64,000 nucleotides of DNA, from NCBI GenBank assembly GCA_024036415.1, contig JAMWET010006936.1, forward strand, positions 562,501 to 626,500, read 5' to 3'. This DNA is from Prochilodus magdalenae. Taxonomy: Eukaryota; Chordata; Actinopteri; Characiformes; Prochilodontidae. The stretch's first letter is position 1. Every line of letters begins with the position of its first letter. The notes beneath the pieces were generated by a model that did no database searches, was not told the origin of the DNA, and worked only from the letters and a program-made list of their open reading frames with translations. Below are positions 45,901 through 54,865 of this stretch, one piece after another. The translations under genes and the position numbers were made by a program.

Positions 45901-48900
45901 AGTGCGGTAAGAATTCAGTTCAGTGCTGTAGAATTCAGTGCAGTACGAATTCAATTCAGTGCTGTAGAATTTAGTTCAGTGCTGTGGAATTCAGTGCGGT
46001 AAGAATTCAGTTCAGTGCTGTAGAATTCAGTGCGGTAAGAATTCAGTTCAGTGCTGTAGAATTCAGTGCAGTACGAATTCAATTCAGTGCTGTAGATTCC
46101 AGTTCAGTGCTGTAGAATTTAGTTCAGTGCTGTAGAATTCAGTTCAGTGCGGTAAGAATTCAGTTCAGTGCTGTAGAATTTAGTTCAGTGCTGTAGAATT
46201 CAGTTCAGTGCGGTAAGAATTCAGTTCAGTGCTGTAGAATTCAGTGCGGTAAGAATTCAGTTCAGTGCTGTAGAATTTAGTTCAGTGCTGTAGAATTCAG
46301 TTCAGTGCGGTAAGAATTCAGTTCAGTGCTGTAGAATTCAGTGCGGTAAGAATTCCGTTCAGTGCTGTAGAATTTAGTTCAGTGCTGTAGAATTCAGTAC
46401 TGTAGAGGTCAGTTCAAGAGTTTAATCAAACATTTTAGGTGTTAATTTAGAAAAGTAGAATTGAATTTAATATTTTTGAGTGTATTTAAAGATTTCTGCC
46501 GTTAATTCAACACCAGTGCTGATTAGTCAGTACTGTAGAGATTCACTTAACACCACAGAGATTAATACTGTTTAATTCAGCACCTTAGGTGTCAGTCCAG
46601 GGCTGTAGAGTTTAATTTATACTCCAAATGTTAATACAGTAATGTAGAACTGAATTCAACATTTGGTGTGTTCATTGTAAAGTTTAATAAAAGAGTCTGG
46701 ATATCAGTTCAGTACTATATGGTGTAATTAAACTCTTTAGATGCTAATTCAGTACTGTAGAGTTAAAATAAAAAAACATGCTAGGTATTAATTCAGAACT
46801 GCAGAATTTAATTAGACATGCTAGGTGTTAATTCAGTACTGTAGAGTTTGATTCAGTGCTGTAGAATTTTTAAACTGCAGTTTAATTGATTCAGCACTGT
46901 AGATTCAGTCAACACTGTATACACTATAGACACTTAATTCAACATTGGTCAGTCAGCTCTGCCGTGTTTGTAATGCATTCTCTATCCTGAAAGGAGTCAC
47001 ACCACCCCTAATACTGTTACTGTATATAAGCTCACATTAAGAGCCACTGAGCTGTAATGTCTGACCGCAGTGTTTCTGTATGCAGGCGTTTTGGCACTAA
47101 GTGCGCAGGCTGCTCACAGGTCATCTCCCCGACTGACCTGGTACGCAGAGCGCGCAATAAAGTCTTTCACCTCAGTTGCTTCACCTGCATCATGTGCAAC
47201 AAGCAGCTGTCCACAGGAGAGGAGCTCTACATCCTGGAGGAGAGCAAGTTCCTCTGCAAAGAGGATTACCTCAACAACAGCACCGCACTCAAAGACTCCA
47301 CACACCTCTCAGGTACAGCCACACTTTAGCCCTAAATACCCAGAGCCTCACCCCTTTGAGCTTCATGGAGCACAGAGACACACTACTGCCAGGAACTGGA
47401 AGCCTACATGAACATGAACTGTTGATGAACTGTATATAGGATGAAGTTCATTACGTCATTTATATGCAAATATATACGTGGGGTTTATATATATATAAAT
47501 TTGCCTTTAAAATTGTTATATATAAACCTCAGTCAAATTTCATCTGGTAATAATAAAGTGGTAATAATGTATGCATTTATATATAATATATATTCCTCCC
47601 GCAGTGACCGCGTGCAGTGAGCCGAGTTTATCTCCTGACCCCCAGGATGTCCACGAGGACTGTAAGGACTCTGAGGCTGGCCAGCTGTCCGATAAGGAGA
47701 CCGGCAGCACGGAGAATGACGAGCAGACCGCGGGCGCTAAGCGGAGAGGCCCGCGCACCACTATCAAAGCCAAACAGCTCGAGACGCTCAAAGCGGCGTT
47801 CGCGGCCACGCCCAAACCCACGCGCCACATTCGGGAGCAGCTCGCGCAGGAGACCGGACTCAACATGAGGGTCATTCAGGTAGGAGCGCGAGCGCAGATC
47901 AACTTGCGTCTGGATTTTGGATTCAGTAAGGGTGCTTCCGAGCTGCTGGTGTGGTAGGCTGTGGCACGGGCGTAAGGTCACGTGGCTTGAAACCATTTTA
48001 AAACATCCCGCGACATCTTCACCCGTATATAGAATTCCATAATGATCTATATCAGCCAGCTAATCAGTTTAACTGCGATAGAAGGCAGACAGGACATAGA
48101 CTACCACGGAAGACAACACAATGTTGGTGATTAAAACAAGGGGAAAGAGACGCCCAGTATGCAAATAGACGGAGCCAATAAAATCGTCCCTACAGTGCAA
48201 GACTCTCCAGATATACAAAGATCTAAATATAACTCCAAAACGCTGATACAACACGAAGACCACATTTAGTCAGTTACAATAAGCGAAACCTCCGAATAGG
48301 TAGTTGATTAATGTGGCCTAGTTTAAGTACAGCAGGCTGGATTTTTTTGAGCATGCGTCTGTTGCTAGCAAGTGGGAATCCACAGAGACCTGAAATACGC
48401 GATTCGACTCTTTGAGTTGATTAAAGGCTTTGAGTAATTAGGTTCATGTTCTCTCAGCGCTAATACTTTAATGCTGTCCCACTGTATATCAATACATTTT
48501 TAAGTGAAACGGAATCAGGTGCCATGTATGAGATGGCTCCCTAATTACTGAACTCCATTAGAAAATCTAGATCATTATACAGAACACTTTATAGATTAGT
48601 GAAGGCAGACGACAATTCGGTAGCTACGTCATACGGTTTAGCTCATCACTGTGCGACAACAGGTTTCGTCGCACAAACGCGTTTTAATTGTGTACCACAC
48701 ATTACGTGTGTTTCAGTTGCGCACTTAATACTGGTACTAACTCGTTTTGTGTATGTAGTATGGTTGCGAGTGCCGAAGTTGAGTATACTGAAAAACCCAC
48801 AATGCACCCTCATAACCATTGGACGCTATCTCCCACAATGCAACGGGAAACGGGAAAGGAGGAGCTTCTGACAATTCTGGGGGGAAAAATGGCGGACCGT

Positions 48901-51900
48901 GATGCGACAGTGAACAGAAATGGTCTAAATTCATTGGAGTTCAACACAAATCTGTCACAACAGCCTGTAAAAATCAATGTATTCGAATAAATAATGTGTT
49001 TATTTATTTGCATTTAATAATAAAAAAAAAAACAGCCTAAGCAGAAGGCCCTTCAGAGTATCATGGGTATGACATAAGCTTCACTTTCTGTTAGTAAGAA
49101 ATGATGTAGTATGCTAACATTGTGTACTAGCTGCTTAACTCTTTACTAATACTGTTAAGATCAGTACAGAGTATATACAGTGCAGTATTAGTATGTAGTT
49201 CTGTACACAACTGATAAGGTTGAGCTCATTACTGTTCGACAGCAGGTTCCTTTGCTCAAACACCATGGCTGTGTCCCAGTTGTGTACTATACAGTGTATG
49301 CTCTGTACTAATCTTAATAGTTTTAGTTCTGCAGGTCAGTACACAAAATATTAGCATACTCTATTGTTTCTAAATAACCAGAAGTGATGAAGCTTATGTA
49401 CCAAACTGGACTCAGAAGGCTGCAAACAAAAAAACACATTATTTACTAGAATACATTTATTTTTACAACCTGTCGTGACAGATTTGGGTCGAATTTGTTG
49501 AATGTGTACATAATTTCTGGTCATCATTGCTTCACTGCCTGGCAGAAATTCCCATATTTGAGAAGCTCCTCCCTTTTAGTTTCCTGTTGCATTGTGGGAC
49601 AATATTGCCATACTCTGGTTCTACTCGCGTCCATTGTAGACTTTTCCTCAAAACACAGTTTCTTTTTTTTTAAATAAAGTATAATGTTTATTTAAAATAA
49701 ACATGAATCCTAGTGTTTACTTTTGGGAATCTATTCTGCTGCAAACATATCAGTATTATCTATGTATTTATTTAGTAAGACTGGTGTGCGTTCTATCTGT
49801 CAAATAAACTGCTGCCATAAATTATGGTGTGGTATAGGAACCTTTCCTTCTGCCAGCCTTCCAAATGACCGGTAACTTTTGCCCAGGACTCATTTCATGT
49901 CGCTTATGTAATGTTGTAAATGTTACAGACGATAATTGATATAGCCTGAACAGGTGGATATATGTAAGCATGGTGTCCAGATATGGATTGTATGTTGAAT
50001 ATTAAAACTTGGTGAATATTAAAACTGTAACAATGTTTACATATTACCTCAGACTCCTGTATTGCAAAATGCCTTTTATCCATGATCTGGGTCCTGGAGG
50101 CCTTCTGGCCTGCAAATTTCAATGCTTTCCCAGCTCTCAAAACACATGACTCAATTTATTAGCTCATCAACAAACACTTTCAGACTATGGGGGTGTTACA
50201 GCAGGGAATCTGCTAAAATGTGCAGGGCAGGCTGCCTCCAGGACCAGGGTTGAGAAACACTGCTTTAATGTGTGCTCTGCTGACTTTGCCTGGTCTGGCC
50301 TGGTCTGGTCTGAGCTGCTCTGCTGACATTACCTGGTGTGGTTTGGCCTGGTCTGAGCTGCTTTGCTCTTTGCAGGTTTGGTTCCAGAACCGACGCTCTA
50401 AGGAGAGGCGCATGAAGCAGCTGAGCGCGCTGGGCGCCCGCAGGCATGTGCTGTTCCGCAGCCCAAGGAGGATGAGGGCACTGGGGGAGCGAATGGAGCC
50501 TGCAGAGCTGATGGCTAACGCACACTTCTCCTACTATGGAGGTGAGCTGCTCCTGCTCATGATTTACTAACCAGTGTAACACTCCACAGCACTGTGACTT
50601 TCTGTGATTTCTCCTTTTTAATTATGTATAATTGTACCTTCATCATCAAAAGAATAGTTGCACCCAGAAGGAAGTGTTGGAGGGCTATTGGGAAGGAAGA
50701 TAAAGATTACCAGTAATAATAAATTATGATAAATGTACACAGATATGGGCAACATTTATGGAGCTACACAGTGTCTGTCAGTATGGCATCGGGCTGCCCT
50801 TGTCGTTTTAGAGATTTCTATTGGTGCCCTGTGATAATCCATCCTATGCAGTTTGAATATTCTCACACAGTTCCTGCAGATTTTGTGGTAGGGGTAGGAG
50901 GTGGAGTGACAACAGGCCTTCTGGACATACTGTTCATCTTGGCTCTGACCACGGTGCCTCACTGGTCATCTCCACCAAGACAAAAGCGGGACTCGGCACT
51001 AAATATGACGCCCGACGTTGACGCGGTGTTAAGGGCAGCCGTGTTAAAGGTCTGCGTGTATGTAGTCCTGCATCATGCAGCCAGTGATGCTGGCACTAAC
51101 AGGATAACTTAGGATCCTAGCTAAATGTCCACAGTCATGGCAGTTGAGTTAGTCAGATACAGCAGTAAGGCCCATCCCTGCCTGCATCACATGTGTGGTC
51201 GAGCGTAAAACCTGAATCATTAGCATGTCTCACAATGTTAAACCTACCTACCAAGTTTTATTCCGGGGGGTTGATTCCTTCTGGGTAAAATTCTTTGTGC
51301 AACTGTTTTTTGACAATGAGTGTGTGTTATAGTAATTGCAGATTTATTCTTACAGTCATAGTTTCAGAATGGAAAACTTTTAAAAGTCACAACAATACTT
51401 ATAAAATACAAATAGAGAACACACTTCCTTGCAATGTGCAATGTTTACTGGTTATTTGGAAAAAATTGTGTTTATAGGAACCAGAGCAAAGTCCTCAAAC
51501 GCATCTCCTTGTTTCTCTAGATTATCAAGGTGAATACTACGGACCAGGAGGCAACTATGACTACTTTCCCCAGGGTCCTCCGTCCTCACAGGCTCAGACT
51601 CCAGGTGACCTTGGCTATGTCCCCTCATCAGGCCCCACAGGGACCCCTCTGGGAAGCATGGACCATCACCATTCGGCTCATCACCCAGGTGGTGAGAGTC
51701 AGTGTTTCGGAGAGATGGTATCACACCACCCCGGAGACTCTCCCAGCCCGGAGCCCAACGGTCCCACCTCCCTTCACACCCTCTCTACAGACATGGGGGG
51801 CCCCATAACCCCCTTTACCTCCGTGACCTCGCTCGGCTCCAACGGATACACCAATCAGCTCTCTCAGCCCTCTTCAGAAATGAGTGAAGGCACGGTGTGG

Positions 51901-51903
51901 TAG
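42764..51903 (+). CDS. lhx1: LIM homeobox 1 (Lhx1/Lim1), complete, five exons
   Basis: Nuclear transcription factor that, with the LDB co-factor, controls head organiser, kidney and neuronal development. Exons 42764-42933, 47086-47312, 47605-47879, 50376-50541 and 51521-51903 join in frame to 1221 nt, 406 codons, the family's usual length. LIM domain 1 covers about residues 4-54 (C4, C7, H25, C28, C31, C34, C51, D54), LIM domain 2 about 63-117 (C63, C66, H85, C88, C91, C94, C114, D117). An acidic linker leads to the homeodomain at 179-238 with Q228 (position 50), N229 (51) and R231 (53). The intron between homeodomain positions 46 and 47 is typical of LIM-homeodomain genes. The C-terminus is Pro/Ser/Gly-rich and ends GTVW, as in Lhx1 orthologues. 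All junctions are GT-AG. The start is set by [15 protein letters not shown]. Teleosts keep lhx1a and lhx1b; I cannot tell which this is. Confidence 0.97.
43430..44290. repeat. Degenerate TTAGCTTTAAT array in lhx1 intron 1
   Basis: Words such as TTAGCTTTAATATTAGCTT, TTTTAGCTTTAATG and ATTAGCTT recur dozens of times across 860 bp without a fixed period. Probably an old tandem array drifted apart. No gene. Confidence 0.7.
44560..44890. promoter_or_regulatory. lhx1: CpG-rich candidate enhancer in lhx1 intron 1
   Basis: An abrupt GC/CpG-rich block inside an AT-rich intron with a forkhead-type TGTTTAC at 44623, GATAAG at 44741 overlapping AGTGGATTA at 44745 (one base from the FoxH1 core TGTGGATT), and GCAGACAC (a Smad-type AGAC) just downstream. 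In Xenopus, activin control of lhx1 is known to act through a first-intron element. Equivalence here is inference. Confidence 0.45.
45105..45340. other. AT-rich low-complexity stretch in intron 1
   Basis: ATAATAATA/AAATAAATA-type simple sequence and a short (GT)n near 45090; the long Ile/Leu-rich minus-strand frame is an artefact. Confidence 0.75.
45735..46410. repeat. Minisatellite with alternating units in lhx1 intron 1
   Basis: About 35 units of two kinds: a 20-bp unit AGTTCAGTGCTGTAGAATTC and a shorter AGTGCGGTAAGAATTC. They alternate in larger recurring blocks, so a higher-order pattern exists. Nearly every unit has a GAATTC site. Diverged related words (CAGTACTGTAGA) extend the array from about 45660 to 46930. 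Confidence 0.93.
47086..47312 (+). CDS. lhx1: lhx1 exon 2
   Basis: Codes for RFGTKCAGC through LIM domain 2. Acceptor TGCAG|GCG, donor TCAG|GTACAG; leaves the next codon after one base. Confidence 0.97.
47605..47879 (+). CDS. lhx1: lhx1 exon 3
   Basis: Codes for the linker, rich in Asp, Glu, Ser, and homeodomain helices 1-2 up to VIQ. Acceptor CCCGCAG|TGACC, donor CAG|GTAGG. Intron 2 before it is only 292 bp. Confidence 0.97.
48350..48480. promoter_or_regulatory. lhx1: Possible conserved block in lhx1 intron 3
   Basis: Complex sequence with GAGTTGATTAAAGGCTTTGA and GAGTAATTAGGTTC homeodomain-type sites next to repeat-derived DNA. Weak, composition-based call. Confidence 0.3.
48820..49610. 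repeat. Large foldback element in lhx1 intron 3
   Basis: The left arm (about 48820-49190) matches the reverse complement of the right arm (about 49305-49610) at the blocks CCCACAATGCAACGGGAAAC, GGAGGAGCTTCT, CAAATCTGTCAC, ATAAGCTTCA and AGTATGCTAA, in the same order, around a loop of about 115 bp. Non-coding. The loop side also shares words with 48640-48760 in direct orientation, suggesting two rounds of insertion or duplication. Confidence 0.75.
50081..50265. mobile_element. Small hAT-like miniature element in lhx1 intron 3
   Basis: GGGTCCTGGAGGCCTTCTGG near the left end and its counterpart CTGCCTCCAGGACCAGGGTT followed by GAGAAACACTG on the right form inverted ends of a common fish miniature repeat. 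A second, one-ended copy lies at 63450. Ends about 110 bp before exon 4. Confidence 0.6.
50376..50541 (+). CDS. lhx1: lhx1 exon 4
   Basis: Codes for homeodomain helix 3 ([16 protein letters not shown]) and part of the C-terminal region to FSYYG. Acceptor TTTGCAG|GTTTGG, donor GGAG|GTGAGC. Confidence 0.97.
50636..51323 (-). mobile_element. Tc1 copy (TCATCAAAAG family) filling most of lhx1 intron 4
   Basis: Left end TTCATCATCAAAAGAATAGT then GTTGCACCCAGAAGGA; right end TGATTCCTTCTGGGTAAAAT then TTTTTTGACAATGAGTGTG. On the minus strand, transposase pieces [29 protein letters not shown] lie in family order with frameshifts. About 690 of the 979 intron bases. Confidence 0.82.
51521..51903 (+). 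CDS. lhx1: lhx1 exon 5 (coding part)
   Basis: Codes for the C-terminal Pro/Ser/Gly/His-rich activation region from [19 protein letters not shown] to GTVW and stop TAG at 51901. Acceptor TTTCTCTAG|ATTATC. Confidence 0.97.
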
Positions 51904-52765
51904 CCGAGAGGCTGATACGAACAATCAGGCCAAGAAACACCGATGAACAGACTCAGGTTTAAAGAGGGCCTGGAAATGTACTTCTTTTCGTTTGTGATCT
52001 TAATATGGATATTTCACTGAGTTAATCTATCTATGTATTGATCTATTTATTTATGCATCTGTTCCTTTCTATGTCTATTTATTTCATATATTTATCTATT
52101 TATGTCGACAAACCCAAGCAGGCCACTGTATTTCACCACTTGAATTGCTTTTTTGCTTATTTATTTATTGGTGTAATTTAGAAATGAATGTCAAAAGGGG
52201 ATCTAACGATTTACAGCAGCACTGTTGATTGTCCTGGCGTATAATAGAAGGTGGGCATGCAACAACAGCTGTCTGGAGCTGACAGTATTTATATTTGCAA
52301 TGTATCAGTTTATTATATATCAGCAATCTTTGCCTTTTGAGGCTTTGCCATATCGACAGCTAAACGAAATCACTCTTACAACTCGAATATTCACGTAGCT
52401 GTGCAGTTATTTTCCCACCAAATCTCAGAGAGTTTGCCTTAAAAAGGCAAACCTAAAACAGAGTTTGGAACCCTTTATTTGAAATGACTTGAACTGTAAG
52501 ACAAAGTCTACCTTTGGAGAACGATTTCAGCTGTGACCTGTAGTGAACAAAGAGCAGTCAATTGTTTACGAATTTTTTCTTCAGGGGTTTGAATATCAGC
52601 ATTATTAAAAAACCTCTCGGTGCAGATGGACAACAATTTCCTTTTTTTCTCAAGCAAACAACCAAACTTTTGTATTCATTCTATTCCAATTTGAGTTGTG
52701 ATTCACTGTGCTAATTTGTATGATATTGTGTTTGCACAAAGAAATAAAACAAATACACAAGCGGA
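51904..52765 (+). other. lhx1: lhx1 3' untranslated region with AU-rich elements
   Basis: Eight ATTTA pentamers lie between about 52043 and 52180, partly overlapping (ATTTATTTA three times in places). Such clusters often destabilise mRNA of developmental regulators. The end is inferred from the poly(A) signal. Confidence 0.6.
52743..52748 (+). terminator. lhx1: lhx1 poly(A) signal AATAAA
   Basis: Canonical hexamer about 840 bp after the stop codon; the first AATAAA downstream. Cleavage expected about 10-30 bp further on. Confidence 0.65.
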
Positions 52766-52769
52766 TAGG

Positions 52770-54480
52770 AATTCAAATGCTTGATGATGTTTTCTATCGT
52801 TAACAGGATAGCTGTGTTATCTGAATGACATATTGTAATTTTTTTGAAGTCTCCATTAGTCTTAGGTGAGGATGCTGTTACAATTCTCCTACTACAATTT
52901 TGTGGTCAAATATCAAGGCAAATCAAGAGTAAATTGTTTTTGTCTATAAGTGTATATAACAAATTTCAATGTGTTGTATAACACAATGTATTTATTGTAC
53001 ATACATCGTAAATATAATTTATTACAATTTAAACAATCAACAGCTACGGTGGTGCATAAAGGTTGGGGAACTCAACCTTTGTCCATAATTGTCCATATTT
53101 CTGCACAAATTTGTCCTAATATTCATCAAATTTTAGATAGATAGGGAGAAACACTTATTAGACACATTAGACATCGTCATTTATTATTGAGGAAAGTAAT
53201 CCAATTTCACATACCTGTACAAATCTGATGAAGTTTTAGGTCAAATTTATGCAGAAAATAGAAAATATAGAAAATAGAAATTTTCAAGTGGTTCACAAAT
53301 TTGTGGATGCTATCAAAATTAATTTGATAGTGCACTTTAGATCATGTGCCACATATCTTAAATGTATATTTTTATATTTTCCAATCTCTCTTTATACTTT
53401 AGAATGAAACAGGTTGTTTTTGTTACTGCTACTTTAAGACTTAGCTAAGATGAATTAGCTCCATTCTCATTGGCTGTCCTAAACTAAGCCTCATTCAAAA
53501 AATGGACTCAGAGCTGAATATCTTCTTACAGCTTCAACATGAGTGGTCGGAGCTAAACTGCTGTAGGCTAAACAAGCAGATAGATGTAGATCACATAACA
53601 GAAATAATGAATTCAGTTCAAGCTATTTTGCAGCATAGTTTCCATATATAGACTGTATGAGCTAATTGATAAATGCTGAAACTTTAACAATGTTTCCATA
53701 TTCATTCAGTTTCCTTTATTTTAAAAAGGGAGACTCGGTTTTCTGTGAAATGGGCTTCTATAGAGCTTGCCAATAACAGCCTGCAAGTCTGACCGCCACA
53801 CTATCTCTGGTTGGTAGTCAAAAGTTTCACTAATTGTCTGTAGCCTACTTTGTTTTGTATGCCCTGTAATGGATTGGCAGCCTGTCCAGGGTGTTTCCTG
53901 TCTTCCGCCCACTGAACACTAAGATAAACTCCAGCACCCCAGCAACTCAAATGGATACAGCTGATTAGAAGAAAATGAGTGAGTGAGTGAGTGAGTAAAT
54001 GAGTGAATGAGTGTGAGTGAGACAGTGTTTTGTATGCAAAAACCTTAAGATCACGAATGCAAAGTCAGGTTAGTTTAGCAATCTGAAAAACAACACAAGC
54101 ACTTTACTGCAGGGGACTGCTCACAAGTCTACATAGCATATAAGCATGTCATGGTAGCTAACCCTCACCCTAACCCTAATAAATGTTTATTCCTAAAGCA
54201 TCATCTGTCATAAAGGCTACTTTAGCTAACTATGATCAAAATGGTCAAATGTTGCCTTCATAGCGAATGATGCTAGTGGGAATAAGTATTTATAAACATT
54301 TATGTCAGGTTATATTTGTTGGCATAACAAACTAATGCAGGTGTCGTGCTTTATGACCATGTACATTAAAGTGTTATGACAAATTCTAAAACTAGCAGGA
54401 AATATATTTTAGTATAATTTTCCATTTAGTTCTTACATGTCAAAATAAAACTTATTTATTTTGTATTTTATTTGTTTGCA
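52770..54480. other. Intergenic DNA between lhx1 and aatf
   Basis: AT-rich. A degraded common fish repeat at 53835-53940 (GGCAGCCTGTCCAGGGTGTT) is followed by a (GAGT)n tract at 53975-54025. Otherwise nothing recognised. Confidence 0.55.
53835..54025 (-). repeat. Common fish interspersed repeat with (GAGT)n tail
   Basis: CCCTGTAATGGATTGGCAGC and CCTGTCCAGGGTGTTTCCTG are family words of the repeat at 38265; a GAGT/GAAT tail follows. Confidence 0.6.
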
Positions 54481-54599
54481 CTAGTACTAGTGGACAAGCA
54501 CTGAAGTTTTATTTACAAAAATACTTACTATATACTCAGTATACTCAGCAAAAGCTAAACTGGCTTCTGGAGTTTATGCCTATCACTTATGAAACATTG

Positions 54600-54780
54600 A
54601 AAAGTCAGGAGAAACACCGTGTTCATAAATTAACAGTCAAAATTAATCATTTTTACTTACAATAGAAAGCAAAACAACATGTTCATGTTTTACTGAACTA
54701 ACATGAGCTCGAATAGTGACGTGCATTGCGTGCGACCAGGCTGGCGCCCGGTGATGACGCAGAGCGTCTCGGGCAGCAGC
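54600..54780 (+). promoter_or_regulatory. aatf: Putative aatf proximal promoter and leader
   Basis: Shift from AT-rich to GC-richer DNA. TGACGT (CRE-type) at 54717 and TGACGC at 54755. No TATA or clear start site. Two upstream in-frame ATGs (54703, 54754) lie here. Confidence 0.35.
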
Positions 54781-54865
54781 ATGGCAGCGTCCATATCACA
54801 GCAGCTGGAGGATTTATTAAACCCTTTACCAACTTTCGAAGACCCGGAGGACGACCACAATGAAG
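54781..54865 (+). CDS. aatf: aatf exon 1 (coding part)
   Basis: N-terminal 28 codons plus one base; GCAGCATGGC is a good start context; donor GAAG|GTGTCT. Confidence 0.9.
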
